Positions 16,115-27,490 are shown, numbered from the stretch's first letter. The stretch: DNA of 64,000 nucleotides from Mariprofundus sp. EBB-1 (GCF_003665155.1 NZ_RCFQ01000006.1:1-64000), one strand, 5' to 3'. The notes: a model not told the origin generated them from the sequence alone. A program made the numbers and translations.

Positions 16115-16918
16115 CTACCCCCCTTCCTCTACTTTACTTATTCTACGTTGTTCCTGCCAGCGACTGATCTGAGCATACGCCATGACACTCATAATCGGAA
16201 AAACGCTGGCAAATGCGATCAAACCAAAACCGTCAATGAGCGGACTTCGGCCTGGAATCGTTGCCGCTAGCCCCAGCCCCAGCGCCGCCAACAATGGAAC
16301 GGTTACGGTTGAGGTGGTTACACCACCGGAATCATAGGCCAGTGGAATAATCATTTTTGGCGCCCACATGGTTTGAAAAATCACAACCACATAGGCCACA
16401 ACAATATAGAGCCAAAGATCGGTGCCGGTCACAATACGGAAACAGCCCAGCGATACCCCCACGGCGACACCCAAGGATACAGCCAACCTGAGCCCCCATG
16501 CCGAGATCGCACCACCGGATACCTGTTGCGCTTTCATGCCTACTGCGATCAGAGATGGCTCAGCCAGCGTAGTCGCTAGCCCTATCGAAAAGGCAAACAC
16601 ATAGACCCATGCATAATCCTGCCAGTGAATGGATGTGATCACTGTGACCCCCTCCTGATACAGCTCGCCATACAGAAACGCCGGATTGGTCAATTGCGTC
16701 GCCATCACCTCACCAAGAGGGAAAATAGCTTCCTGTAAGCCCATCAAAAACAGCGCCAGTCCAAGCAGGACATAAACAAAACCACGAAATACCCGCCATG
16801 GATGGGCAATTTTTTGTCGCAATACCAACAGCTGAAAACCGAGCAATACGACAGCAATGGGGATCACATCACGCAAGGTTGAAAGCATGGTGTCGAGAAA
16901 CAGAGTCAGATGACTCAT
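16115..16918 (-). CDS. umpB: DUF1538 membrane protein, UmpB-type antiporter subunit
   Basis: 267 residues, about seven hydrophobic helices, DUF1538. Family motifs include '[27 protein letters not shown]' and '[51 protein letters not shown]'. DUF1538 pairs were reported as the two-component Na+/H+ antiporter UmpAB in Halomonas; that is family knowledge, not shown here. It is homologous to the gene just upstream (a duplication) and overlaps it by four bases. Subunit names A/B are assigned by order only. Confidence 0.8.
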   Translation of the reverse strand: MSHLTLFLDTMLSTLRDVIPIAVVLLGFQLLVLRQKIAHPWRVFRGFVYVLLGLALFLMGLQEAIFPLGEVMATQLTNPAFLYGELYQEGVTVITSIHWQDYAWVYVFAFSIGLATTLAEPSLIAVGMKAQQVSGGAISAWGLRLAVSLGVAVGVSLGCFRIVTGTDLWLYIVVAYVVVIFQTMWAPKMIIPLAYDSGGVTTSTVTVPLLAALGLGLAATIPGRSPLIDGFGLIAFASVFPIMSVMAYAQISRWQEQRRISKVEEGG

Positions 16919-17649
16919 GTCGTCACAATCCCGAAAACCATTACAAAAATCATTGGCACCAATGATGCAAAAGCAATCAGACCAAAACCATCCAGCATAG
17001 GATTGCGCCCACGAATCGAAGATGCCAGCCCAACACCAAGAGCGGTCACCAAAGGAACCGTAATCGTTGATGTGGTAACGCCCCCGGAATCATAAGCAAT
17101 ACCGATAATTTCAGGCGGCGCAAAATAGGTCATGACCACCACAATGAAATAACCGCCAATAATACAGAAGTGCAATGGCCAACCTTTGAGAATCCGCAAC
17201 ACACCGAGCACAATCGCAATCCCTACGGAGAGAGCCACGGTCATGCGCAATCCATTAGCATACGCGTCCATCGCAGCTTGAGTTGAATCAATCACACCGG
17301 CCTGCGCTGCGACTTGGGCCGCCTTACCAGCCACGGCGATTAATGCGGGCTCTGCAACGGTAGTGCCAAAGCCGAGCAAGAATGCAAACAGAAGTAGCCA
17401 CATCACATTGCCTTTTTTGGCAAAAGCAAAAGCCATCGACTCACCCAATGGAAACAAACCGATTTCCAGCCCCCGTACAAACAGAGCCAAGCCGATCAAA
17501 ACCAGAAGCATACCAACCAGAATGCCTTCCATATTCGGTATAGGCTGTTTAAGCACCAGTTCCTGAAAAAATAGAATCACAAGCACGATAGGTGTCAAAT
17601 CGCGTGCCGCCTCAAATAGTGGCCGCAATGCCTTCATTAAACCCTTCAT
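16915..17649 (-). CDS. umpA: DUF1538 membrane protein, UmpA-type antiporter subunit
   Basis: 244 residues with six to seven membrane helices and the DUF1538 block seen in its neighbour: '[23 protein letters not shown]' and '[51 protein letters not shown]'. The Asp-Ser-Gly-Gly-Val-Thr-Thr core within a helix is likely part of the ion path (inference). First gene of the umpA-umpB-PII-CBS unit. 33 bases separate it from the M50 protease gene, so the protease may be part of the same transcript. Confidence 0.8.
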   Translation of the reverse strand: MKGLMKALRPLFEAARDLTPIVLVILFFQELVLKQPIPNMEGILVGMLLVLIGLALFVRGLEIGLFPLGESMAFAFAKKGNVMWLLLFAFLLGFGTTVAEPALIAVAGKAAQVAAQAGVIDSTQAAMDAYANGLRMTVALSVGIAIVLGVLRILKGWPLHFCIIGGYFIVVVMTYFAPPEIIGIAYDSGGVTTSTITVPLVTALGVGLASSIRGRNPMLDGFGLIAFASLVPMIFVMVFGIVTT

Positions 17650-17682
17650 GATAATTTAAAAAAGCCCAGCTTCTGCATATTC

Positions 17683-18342
17683 CTACAATGAGAGCGCAAG
17701 GTTGATCAAAAAGCCCGCACTATCCATCACCAGCGGCCCAATCACCGATTGCAAGAGACCAAAAACCAATAACAATACGATAATCAAAAAACCGAATGGT
17801 TCGATACGGGAGAGCTGGTATGCGATCGGACCGGGCAACAAACCCACCGCCACTCGACCACCATCCAACGGTGGCAATGGCAATAGATTAAAGATCAAGA
17901 GCACCATATTGATAATGATCGAAGCCTGACACATTAATGCTAACGGCTCAGAGACCCAGGATAAGGAAGCAGGCATATGGACCGTTACAGCCAGCAATGC
18001 AGTTGATAGCAGGGCCAGAATCAAATTCATGACCGGGCCTGCCAACGCAACCCAGATCATATCACGTTTGGGATTGTTCAGTTTTCCGAAATTAACCGGC
18101 ACCGGTTTGGCATAACCAAACAGAAAAGGAGAACCTGAAACCAGCAATATAACAGGAATCAGGATAGTACCAATCGGATCAATATGCTTTAAGGGGTTCA
18201 GTGTCAGCCGCCCCATAAAACGGGCCGTATTATCTCCCAGCCTGTCTGCTACCCAGCCGTGCGCCACTTCATGCAGCACAATGGCAAACAGCACCGGCAA
18301 AGCCCAAATGCTGATCCCCTGCATAATGGCATCGATATTCAT
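17683..18342 (-). CDS. Site-2 protease family (M50) membrane metalloprotease
   Basis: 219 residues, about six transmembrane helices. Zinc-binding HEVAH in 'FAIVLHEVAHGWVADRLGD' near residue 24 and the third ligand in 'NLLPLPPLDGGRV' near residue 155. It has no PDZ domain, so it belongs to the compact M50 group (YwhC/SpoIVFB-like), not to RseP. It would cut a substrate within the membrane; the substrate is unknown. It lies upstream of umpA on the same strand. Confidence 0.92.
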   Translation of the reverse strand: MNIDAIMQGISIWALPVLFAIVLHEVAHGWVADRLGDNTARFMGRLTLNPLKHIDPIGTILIPVILLVSGSPFLFGYAKPVPVNFGKLNNPKRDMIWVALAGPVMNLILALLSTALLAVTVHMPASLSWVSEPLALMCQASIIINMVLLIFNLLPLPPLDGGRVAVGLLPGPIAYQLSRIEPFGFLIIVLLLVFGLLQSVIGPLVMDSAGFLINLALSL

Positions 18343-18413
18343 TTCTATACTCCTATCAAGCCAAGGCTTGTTAACATAAATTTCTCTGGAAACGTCTTAT
18401 GACCGCAAAATAT

Positions 18414-19097
18414 TCAGAACCAGCCATTCTCTTTAAATGACAGCACATCTGTGCCTGCAACCAGGAAATGATCCAGTATTTTAATATCCAGTGGTGCACA
18501 CGCTTCTACCATACGATGGGTTAAAGTAATATCTTCACTGCTAGCGCGTTTGGTTCCACCCGGATGATTATGAAACAGAATCAATCCTTTGGCATCCAGC
18601 TCCAACGCCCGCTTCATCAGATTACGCGGATAAACTGCGGTACGATCCACGGTTCCTTCAAACAAAATTTGCGTGGCCAGATGGCGATGCTGTTGATCGG
18701 TAAAAATCGCCCCAAAACATTCCATCCCACGCCCCTGCATTTGCATACGCAAATAGGCTTTCACCTTTTCAGGCCGATCATAGACATTTTTACCCTGCAG
18801 ATCAGAGGCCAGATAACGAATTTCTACATGCTTGATCAAGGATAAAAAAACAGCAGCCTGCTCACCGACCCCTTCGGTCTGCTGGAGTTCAACCAATGGC
18901 GCATCAAACACACCAGCCAATGTCCCGAAATTCTTCAGCAATCTTTTTCCAATAGGTTTTACATCTTTGCGCGGGATCGCATAGGTAAGCAACAGTTCCA
19001 ATACTTCGTAATCATGAAAGCCATCAAAAGCATGGGCAGCGAAACGCTGTCGGAGTCTCTCTCTATGCCCTTTGATACTTGCATCCATAGCACTCAT
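18414..19097 (-). CDS. radC: RadC-family JAB/MPN protein
   Basis: About 227 residues from ATG 19097; the ORF reaches 20 codons further up but with poor sequence. The N-terminal helix-hairpin-helix-like part is 'HDYEVLELLLTYAIPRKDVKPIGKRLLKNFG'. The C-terminal JAMM domain has E in 'LFEGTVDRTAVYPRNLMKRAL', the metal site HNHPGG and the later Asp in 'LDHFLVAG'. The name RadC dates from a misassigned repair phenotype; the biochemical role remains unclear. Divergent from the gdh gene. Confidence 0.93.
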   Translation of the reverse strand: MSAMDASIKGHRERLRQRFAAHAFDGFHDYEVLELLLTYAIPRKDVKPIGKRLLKNFGTLAGVFDAPLVELQQTEGVGEQAAVFLSLIKHVEIRYLASDLQGKNVYDRPEKVKAYLRMQMQGRGMECFGAIFTDQQHRHLATQILFEGTVDRTAVYPRNLMKRALELDAKGLILFHNHPGGTKRASSEDITLTHRMVEACAPLDIKILDHFLVAGTDVLSFKENGWF

Positions 19098-19185
19098 GCA
19101 AACGAAGATTGCACACTTCGTCAAATAGTCTTTTGGATCTATTGGAGATATCGACATCGGGCATGCTTAAGATTACGCTATAGCC

Positions 19186-22100
19186 ATGCGCCAACTACGT
19201 CACCAACTCATCGACCTGCTTGATCAAGCCCGCAGTCAGCACCGTATGGATGCAGTGCCACCCAGACTGATGGCGGCTTTGGTACAGGATTTTCTCTCCC
19301 TATTGCCCAAGGGTAAAAGTAAAAACATTGCCATGCATTGCCGCACCCTTACGCATGGTAATTTGCATCGGCATATCTTCACCATTCGTTGTCCTGATCA
19401 GGCATTTTATCTGGATGCCATCAAGGGGTATATGATTCGCAGTGGCATTCAGCCTATCGGTCAGCAAACCATGGTTGCACGCATGGAGTGTGGCCCGGAG
19501 GGTTGTGACCTTGCATTGAAACAACCAAAATCAGACGATACTCATGCATCCGATGATGGTAATTTCATGTTTATCGCCCTGCATCTTTCAGCCACCATCT
19601 CACCGAATCCCGAATCCATTCGATTGGATATCCAGGCTATCTTGCAGGCAGTAAGCCTCTCTGTGCACGATTTTAAGAATATGCGTAAGACCGTAGCGCA
19701 ATCCGTTGCACGTTTAATGATAGATTCACCCGATGCAGCAGCGTTACTGGATTGGATGAACGATAATCACTATCTCTATTTTGGACTACAGCATCAACAC
19801 AAGCGCATGGGATTAATGAAAAACAGCAGGGTACTCAATCGCATTGCCCCTGGTCTGGCGGAAGATATTGATGCCATGGCTACTGCCACAGAAGCAGGCA
19901 TTGAATGGATTAACCTGTGTAGCAGCCAACACTACCTCTACAGTTCCGCCAGCATAGAAGTCGTACGCATCAGCTGGTTGCAAGAGAGCACTACAGATGC
20001 ACCCGCCAAGATGGAATCAGCTATTATTATCGGCCACTTCTCCCGCAGCGCCCGCTATGCCAATGCCAGTTATCTACCTGTATTGGCCAACAGCTGGCGC
20101 AGCCTGGCCAGTGATACATTAATGTTACATTCAGCCTTCTATCGTCGCGAGATTCGCACCCTGTTCGACCGTATGCCCAAACGCTCCCTGTTAGCTACTC
20201 GTGCCAACGACTGGCTGGAACCTCTCAAGGCAATCATTGATCTGGCTGATCCTTTGCAAGTTGTTGCCAATATCATTCCATCCACACATGGCAACCTTGA
20301 TACCCTGCTCATTGCCATATCTTCAAAACGATTCGGGCCAGTGGTGATGCAACGCATGCTGGATGCGTTTGCCAAGGCCGGTTTGAATCACCAGGGATAT
20401 GAATCACTCGGCATCGGACCGCACCGCATCATCCTTGTTTCCATTGCGCGCAAGGATGAGATGATCAAGGCGGAGGATCTGCACGCATTGATTCGTCACT
20501 GCATTGTATTCTGGAAAGATAGTGCAAAAGCAGAAGTACTGCGCCATGCAGATATCTTTGATATCCCGGCCACATTGCAAGAGCTTGAACGTATCCCGCC
20601 GCTCTATCAGGAGTTATTCCCTCCGGCTCAGTTCAGCAGGGATGTGCAAATGCGGCGACGGGTATTGGGAAATCACCGTACCGTTGTACATGTACGCCCT
20701 AAAAGCGGTTCGCAGCACGATGTAGAGCTACACATTCATTCTCTGCATCAACCTTCTCTCGGCACGCTGGTTGATATTATCCGTGCCTTTGACCTCGACC
20801 CTGTACAGGAATCAGTTGTCCCCTTCGGTACGACAGACACAGATAACTGCATCCACATCAGCGCGCTTACATGCCGGGCGACACGCCAGTTGAGCAGTGA
20901 TGATGCCTCACACCTCAAACGCGGATTGGCACTGGTACTCAATAATGAAGCCGATCATGACATCATCAATGCATTAATAATCCGTGCCAGTCTCGATATT
21001 GATGCCATTTCTCATCTGATTACCTTGCGCAATCATCTGATTCAACTGATGCCGGATGCCGCCAAACTACCACTTTCAGATATGATGTTGCGCCACCCTG
21101 AGGTAAGTGCAGCACTGCACCGCCTGTTTGCCGCCCATCATTTGATCGCCATGCCCGAAGACTTCCTCATTCAGGCACGTTCAAGCTTTCACGAGGCGAT
21201 GATCAAGGTAGCCAGCTTAAGTGATGACCGATGGTTCCGTGCCATGGCCGAACTGGTTGAGGCAGGTCTGAGGACCAATGCCTTCATTCATCAGAGAAAC
21301 ATGCCTATCGGCATCAAAATTGATACCAGTCAGTTGAGCTTTGCGCCGCACCCCACACCTTACCGTGAAATTTTCGTGCATGGTGTCCATGTTGAAGGCA
21401 TTCATCTACGCGCAGGCCCTATTGCACGCGGAGGCCTGCGTTTCTCGGATCGCCCAACTGATTTTCGCACGGAAGTGCTGGAGTTGATGAGTACACAGAC
21501 GGTAAAAAATGGTCAGATTGTACCCACCGGATCCAAGGGCGGCTTTGTCATCAGAGACGGCCAAGGGCCGGCTTTTATTCTTGAGCAGTATCGCAACTTC
21601 ATTCGCACCCTGTTGGCACTGACCGACAACTTAATCGACGGGCATGTTGTCCCTCCTGAAGGCATGAAAATATCCAAACAGGATCAAAATGACCCCTACC
21701 TGGTGGTCGCAGCAGATAAAGGGACAGCACGTTTTTCAGATGATGCCAATGTAGAGTCTCAAGCAGTCGAATTCTGGCTTGATGATGCCTTCGCCAGTGG
21801 TGGCAAGCACGGATATGATCATAAAGTGGTAGGCATTACCGCACGTGGTGCATGGATATGCGCCGGCCACCATTTTGCCAAATTCGGTATTGATGCCAAC
21901 ATTGATCCAATAAAATGCGTGGCCATTGGTGATATGGGTGGCGATGTCTTCGGCAATGGCATGCTGTTAAATCCTGCCCTTGAACTGATCGCAGCCTTTA
22001 ATCACCAGCACATCTTTATCGACCCATGGCCCGATAAAGCAGGGCAATGCTTTGCCGAACGCCAGCGACTCTTTTCATCCGGCAGTGGTTGGAACGCCTA

Positions 22101-23799
22101 CGACACCTCGTTGATCAGCGCAGGCGGTGGTGTGTTTGAACGCAGTGCCAAAAGCATCACGCTCTCAAGTAGCGTGCAGAGTGCACTCGGCATCAATAGC
22201 AATGCCTTATCAGGAGAGTCGTTGATTCAAGCCATTCTCTCAGCCCCTGTAGATCTGCTGTATAACGGTGGCATCGGCACCTATGTCAAAGCCAGCGATG
22301 AAAGCCACGCGGATGTACGTGACCCTGCCAACAACCCTGTACGCATCAATGCAGATGATCTGCGCTGCAAGGTAGTTTGCGAAGGCGGCAACCTTGGATT
22401 CACGCAAAAAGCACGCATCGAATTCGCTACAAAAGGTGGCATCATCAATACCGATGCCATGGACAACTCCGCCGGTGTGGACATGTCCGACCATGAAGTA
22501 AACCTGAAGATTCTGCTTGCTTCACTACCTAAACCACTGATAGGCAAACCACGCAACAAGCTATTGCAGCAACTTACTCAGGCTGTGACAGAGCAGTGTC
22601 TGGAAGACAATCTGCTACAATCACGCGTATTAACACTGGCTGAACTCGATGCCATTGAGCATCCACCCCGTCTGCAACGGCTGCGAGACCAGCTCTCACA
22701 ACTTGGTTGGCTCGACCCTGCCGTAGCACCACGCATAGATGACAATACCTTGTTACACCTCAGACCACAGTTGTCCATACTGTTGGGACAGGAAAAAAAC
22801 CGTATTCATGCGCAGCTCGCCGAACAATCATTTGATCAGATGAGTGCCTTTAGCCAAAGCCTGCTGGAGAGCTATTTTCCACAGGCGCTACATCACAAAT
22901 ATAGTCGTCATTTCGACAAACACCCGCTTGCCAGTGAGATCATTCATACGCAAGCCAGTAATCATATCATCAATCACATAGGTCTTGCTTCCATGCTGCA
23001 TATTCAAAGCATGCTCGATGCCAGTGCCAGTGAGATTGTCGAAGCCCTGTTCATTGCCGAGGATATTCTGGATGCCAAAGCACTACGTGCCGCTATCTGG
23101 GACAGCTCGCAGGATATGGAAATCACACTCTATCTACAGCGCTCCCTGCAAGAGCAATTGATGCTATTTGCTGAGACGCTGCTGCGCCTGTGCGATATTT
23201 CCATGCTGGATGCGCGCTGGATCAACAAACAAAAGCAAGGGCTTGCCCGCTTCTTGAGAAGTATATCTGATCCGGGGTTATCTGCGCTGGCAGGCTGCAA
23301 CCATGCCGAACTACTTGATAATATTGCCAATTCAAATTTAACAAAATTGCATGCCCTGCATATGGCTGCCATGCCACATATGGCGCGGTCAGCCTGTGCT
23401 GTGCATCTGGCATCTCAGCTGAACATGCCCTTACAACGCTGCCTGCTGGCCAGTCAGGCTTGCTTGAAAATCCTGCCGATTGAAATCATGGAGATTCCTC
23501 TGCGCAGCCCTGACTGGGGAGGCGAAGATGCACATAACTTACGCCGTGAATGGCTACACCGATTAACCCTGTTACAAAACCGTGCCATTACCCAGTTGTT
23601 AGAACACCCAGGTAAACAGTTCGACAAGATTGGCGAAAAACTGTGGATGCAACACCGTCACTGGCCCAATGTAGAGGCTTACCGCTCAGCGCACCTGCAA
23701 TCAACAGAAAGCTCCCCGGAAGACCGCCGCAATGCATCCAAACATATGCGCCTGCTGCTGGCCCTTACACAACTGGAATCGATTATTGACCAGCATTAA
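19186..23799 (+). CDS. gdhB: Large NAD-specific glutamate dehydrogenase (GDH-180 class)
   Basis: A 1537-residue enzyme of the Bac_GDH family, catalysing oxidative deamination of glutamate to 2-oxoglutarate with NAD. The long N-terminal ~700 residues hold the ACT-like regulatory part. The catalytic core begins near residue 740 with 'AGPIARGGLRFSDRPTDFRTEVLELM' and 'TVKNGQIVPTGSKGGFV', and the dinucleotide domain continues with 'VVAADKGTARFSDDANVES', 'VAIGDMGGDVFGNGML' and 'KVVCEGGNLGFTQKARIEFA'. Length is close to the usual ~1600. It is monocistronic. Downstream sucAB would use its product. The gene symbol is used loosely. Confidence 0.93.
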   Translation: MRQLRHQLIDLLDQARSQHRMDAVPPRLMAALVQDFLSLLPKGKSKNIAMHCRTLTHGNLHRHIFTIRCPDQAFYLDAIKGYMIRSGIQPIGQQTMVARMECGPEGCDLALKQPKSDDTHASDDGNFMFIALHLSATISPNPESIRLDIQAILQAVSLSVHDFKNMRKTVAQSVARLMIDSPDAAALLDWMNDNHYLYFGLQHQHKRMGLMKNSRVLNRIAPGLAEDIDAMATATEAGIEWINLCSSQHYLYSSASIEVVRISWLQESTTDAPAKMESAIIIGHFSRSARYANASYLPVLANSWRSLASDTLMLHSAFYRREIRTLFDRMPKRSLLATRANDWLEPLKAIIDLADPLQVVANIIPSTHGNLDTLLIAISSKRFGPVVMQRMLDAFAKAGLNHQGYESLGIGPHRIILVSIARKDEMIKAEDLHALIRHCIVFWKDSAKAEVLRHADIFDIPATLQELERIPPLYQELFPPAQFSRDVQMRRRVLGNHRTVVHVRPKSGSQHDVELHIHSLHQPSLGTLVDIIRAFDLDPVQESVVPFGTTDTDNCIHISALTCRATRQLSSDDASHLKRGLALVLNNEADHDIINALIIRASLDIDAISHLITLRNHLIQLMPDAAKLPLSDMMLRHPEVSAALHRLFAAHHLIAMPEDFLIQARSSFHEAMIKVASLSDDRWFRAMAELVEAGLRTNAFIHQRNMPIGIKIDTSQLSFAPHPTPYREIFVHGVHVEGIHLRAGPIARGGLRFSDRPTDFRTEVLELMSTQTVKNGQIVPTGSKGGFVIRDGQGPAFILEQYRNFIRTLLALTDNLIDGHVVPPEGMKISKQDQNDPYLVVAADKGTARFSDDANVESQAVEFWLDDAFASGGKHGYDHKVVGITARGAWICAGHHFAKFGIDANIDPIKCVAIGDMGGDVFGNGMLLNPALELIAAFNHQHIFIDPWPDKAGQCFAERQRLFSSGSGWNAYDTSLISAGGGVFERSAKSITLSSSVQSALGINSNALSGESLIQAILSAPVDLLYNGGIGTYVKASDESHADVRDPANNPVRINADDLRCKVVCEGGNLGFTQKARIEFATKGGIINTDAMDNSAGVDMSDHEVNLKILLASLPKPLIGKPRNKLLQQLTQAVTEQCLEDNLLQSRVLTLAELDAIEHPPRLQRLRDQLSQLGWLDPAVAPRIDDNTLLHLRPQLSILLGQEKNRIHAQLAEQSFDQMSAFSQSLLESYFPQALHHKYSRHFDKHPLASEIIHTQASNHIINHIGLASMLHIQSMLDASASEIVEALFIAEDILDAKALRAAIWDSSQDMEITLYLQRSLQEQLMLFAETLLRLCDISMLDARWINKQKQGLARFLRSISDPGLSALAGCNHAELLDNIANSNLTKLHALHMAAMPHMARSACAVHLASQLNMPLQRCLLASQACLKILPIEIMEIPLRSPDWGGEDAHNLRREWLHRLTLLQNRAITQLLEHPGKQFDKIGEKLWMQHRHWPNVEAYRSAHLQSTESSPEDRRNASKHMRLLLALTQLESIIDQH

Positions 23800-23874
23800 G
23801 ATAGAGAGCGTTGATAAGGCTCTACTTACTGGCTTATATCCGGAAGATGCTTAATAAATCAGCCCTCCCTCAGG

Positions 23875-26483
23875 TTATAGAAGAATCTCTTGCAGCTTGT
23901 TAAGCATGCTTTCCGGCTCGTATGGTTTTTGAATGAAGCCAGCCAGACCTTTACCGGCAAAACGATTGGTCGCATCCTGCTCATTATAACCGGAAGAAAG
24001 AATCACTTTCACATCGGGCTGAATATTTCTTAAGGCACTAAAGCACGCTTTGCCATCCATTTTGGGCATAGTCATATCCATCAACACCAGTGTGATATCA
24101 TTCTGATGCTGACGGAATTGTTCAATACCTTCGAGACCATTTTCAGCCGTTATCACATCAAAACCAAACTCTTCCAGCAACATCACAGCGTATTCACGTA
24201 CACCCTCTTCATCATCCACCACCAGTACTGTTCCGGAACCCCGAAAAAGAGGATTAGCATTTTTTTCAGGTTCAATGTGTACCGTATGTTCATGGGATAC
24301 CGGAAAGGAAACTTTAATCGACGTTCCCTCACCCGGCTCAGAATAAATGCGTAAGCCGCCATGATGCCCTTTCACAATACCAAGCATGGCACTCATACCA
24401 ATCCGCGCCCTGAAAATTTAGTGGTGAAAAATGGATCGAAGACTTTCCTCTGTGTTGCAGCATCCATGCCGCAACCGGTATCTGATACTTCGAGAAATAT
24501 GTATCGACCAGTCTCAAGATTTTCAGACCCGATATAACCGTTCAGATAGTCTGCATCCGCGTGCATCACACCGGTAGTGATGGATATCACACCACTTTTC
24601 CCTTCAATTGCCTCTGAAGCATTGGTGATCAAATTCAGAACAATCTGCTGCATTTGGGCCACATCTGCATCAATAGGAGGCAAGTGCGCATGCAAATGAT
24701 ATTTAAGTACAACATTCTTTGCTAACGACACATCAATCAACTTGCCCATTTTTTCCACCAGCTCAGACAAGCTGACTGGCTTGACTACAAACATGCCCTT
24801 GCCCGAATAAGCCAACATCTGCTTGCATAGATCGGCGGCACTATGGCTGGCATTTTCTATCGCGTTCAAATGTTTAGATGCGGGCGAGGCATCATCCATT
24901 TTTCGTTGTGCCAGTGCAGCATTACCCAAAATAGCGGTCAGTAGATTGTTAAAATCATGCGCAATGCCACCGGCCAATACACCGAGCGATTCAACCCTGT
25001 CTGTATGTTGCAGTTTATCCTGCACTTTACGTAAATGGGTTACATCCCGCTGTACAGAAGCAAAACCACTGACGTTTCCTTTCTCATCCATAATGGGTGT
25101 GATCGATTGGGACACTTCATAATAATCACCATTCTTAGCCCGGTTGGTAAAATCGCCATGCCATGTTTTACCGGCCAATATAGCATTCCACATGGCCGCA
25201 TAATAATGATCCGTATGTTTATTACTTTTCACGATACGGGGTGTTTACCCGAGCACCTCTTCTGCACTGTAACCACTGATGCGTTCAAAGGCCGGATTGA
25301 CATATTCGATGATACCATCTGCATTCGTAACTACGATAATCTCATCGGCCTGATCAACCACCGTAGCTAATTTACTGATTTGTGCAGAAGATGCTTTCTG
25401 ATCTGTAATATCGGTGGCAATGCCGCAAACGGCATACATTTTCTTGTGCGTATCATAGAGCGGAAATTTCAGAGAATAGTAATGTCTGAGCCCACGTCGG
25501 TCAGGTACACTCTCTTCCAGCACCATTGCATCACCGCGTTCAATCACTTCCTCATCATGTTTACTCAGCGCTGCTGCCAGGCTTGCATCAAAAACATCGG
25601 CATCCGTTTTACCCACAATATCTTCATGACGTATATTGAAAATATCCTCATAGCGACTATTGATTAATATATACCGACCTTCAAGGTCTTTGATAAAGAT
25701 CACTGCCGGAGAATTATCAATTAAACTTTTCAGCAGTGCTTCATTTTCTATCAATTGCCGATTTTTTGCGATAATGGCTTGATCGGCTTGTTGCATGGAA
25801 ACAGCCAATGCCTTGATTTCATCCGGTGTATGTCTGAAACTTTTTATCTCGACTTCACCATCGCCAATATGTGCTGCCAAACGGGACAAGCGCTGCAATG
25901 GTGCAGAGACCCGAAACGACATGCCAATCGCAATCAATAATGCAACTAGCATGGCAAAGGCCATCGAAACACCGATCTCCTGTCTTAATTTTGCCAATTC
26001 AGCATCAATAGAGGATGCATCAAATGTCAGTATAACAACGCCAATCACACGACCATCAGAAGGGTGTAAAACAGATTGCACAACCTGAATATCATGCCCG
26101 TTCCAGACTGCACCATCAGCAGGCACAGGCATTTGTTTCATAACCGGATAATGCACCGCATCACTGTGTGTAAGCACCAGATGCTTGTCATCCAGCACAG
26201 CAAATTCACGTAAAATAACATTATCATCATTAAAGCGCTCTTTGATGCGCTTCATCTGCTTCCACAAAGGAAAGGCTTTACGGTAGAGCACTTCGTTACT
26301 GACACTCGTTGCAATCAACCTGGTGGATTCAACTGCATCCCGTTGTGCAACAATAGGTAACCGTTCTGATTCATCTGAATACTGATGCCAGGAAAGTCCA
26401 CCCACCACGATGGTCGTGCCAAGCAGAAAGATCAAACCGGTTTGTACAGATAGCTTATTGATGAACATACAACACTTTATCAT
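23875..26483 (-). pseudogene. Broken hybrid histidine kinase (HAMP-PAS-PAS-HisKA-HATPase-REC)
   Basis: Three colinear pieces form one ~870-residue kinase. Piece 1 (26483-25245) has two transmembrane helices flanking a periplasmic sensor, HAMP and a PAS, ending SGYSAEEVLG before an in-frame TAA (25245-25247) where a Lys codon is expected. The same frame resumes with TPRIVKSNKH, the usual PAS continuation. Piece 2 has the second PAS, HisKA (GGIAHDFNNLL) and half of the ATPase domain, breaking at GRGL. There one base of GGG is missing, and the receiver piece (24396-23875) continues in another frame with GMSAMLGIVKGHHGG. Compare the intact paralogue at 57991-60723. Confidence 0.9.
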
Positions 26484-26484
26484 A

Positions 26485-27345
26485 TTATTGATGCACCGCA
26501 TTGAGCATATCAGCAATGGGCTGGTAAAATGAGACTGGCTTCACTACAAAGCCATCCAAACCGAACTGCTTCAACATAGTCGCCCCTTGTGCATCTTCAC
26601 GCATACTGACTAATGCCTGCTGCAAGCGTACCACCGTGGATTCAGGTACATCTTTACCAGCAACAATCGGAGTAAATGGAAATGGCCCCAAGCGTTCAAG
26701 AATGACAAGTTTGTCTTTCATATCCGGATTGGCCTTAAAATATTCGTCCACCACATACTCATCAATATTCGCTACGTCGGCTTGCCCGGCCAGCAACGCC
26801 TCCAAAGAATATTCATGCAACCCGGTATGCATCAGATAGCGAAAATGCTGATGAATATCTATACCTTGCTGTTTCAAAGCATACGAAGGAGCTAAAAAAC
26901 CTGAATTGGAACGTGGGTCGGAGTAGGCAAACACCTGCCCTTTGAAATCAGCCAGTGTTTTTTCTGTGCGCCCGGCACGTGTCATGACAAAAGAACGGTA
27001 CACGGGTGCACCATGAAACAGTGGTATCGCAATCAACTGCTGTTGGTCTGCAGCATGATCTTCGACAAAAGGGGCGCCACAGGTCCAGGCTAGCGCCTTT
27101 GAGTTTTCTCGCAAAACATCACTCAAGCCCTGATAACTATCAGTAAACTGCGTTGTGAGTGGATAGTCCGCCTGCTTGGCCAGCCATTGGGAAAATTGTT
27201 TAAGCAGAGGATTATTACCCTGTTCAAGCACCACACCACTGAACACCAATGAATGTGTCTCTTCAGCTTCAAGCTCATCGATTGAAAGAAACGAAGTAAC
27301 AAGAATAAGACTTAACACGGGAAAGAAATATCTCAATAGCTGCAT
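26485..27345 (-). CDS. PhnD-like phosphate/phosphonate-type solute-binding protein
   Basis: About 286 residues from ATG 27345 with a signal peptide (LLRYFFPVLSLILVTSF). It has the PhnD/SsuA-type periplasmic fold: 'WLAKQADYPLTTQFTDSYQGLSDVL' (the classical Y-hinge region), 'CGAPFVEDHA', 'YSDPRSNSGFLAPSYAL' and 'GLHEYSLEALLAGQADVANIDEYVVDEY', a strong PhnD-family block. No ABC permease or ATPase is near. The gene stops one base before the broken hybrid kinase starts, so the protein was probably the kinase's ligand sensor and not a transport component. The frame is intact, unlike its partner. Confidence 0.85.
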   Translation of the reverse strand: MQLLRYFFPVLSLILVTSFLSIDELEAEETHSLVFSGVVLEQGNNPLLKQFSQWLAKQADYPLTTQFTDSYQGLSDVLRENSKALAWTCGAPFVEDHAADQQQLIAIPLFHGAPVYRSFVMTRAGRTEKTLADFKGQVFAYSDPRSNSGFLAPSYALKQQGIDIHQHFRYLMHTGLHEYSLEALLAGQADVANIDEYVVDEYFKANPDMKDKLVILERLGPFPFTPIVAGKDVPESTVVRLQQALVSMREDAQGATMLKQFGLDGFVVKPVSFYQPIADMLNAVHQ

Positions 27346-27490
27346 CACAAACATCCCTCTCATGACAAATCGCATGTTAACAGACCACACGTGGATCCAT
27401 CATTGATGACTAACTATTGTCCTCTCGACTAGGATTGCAAGCTGTTTTAAATCGTCTAAGGCATCAATTTAAAAAAGATATATCAATATT

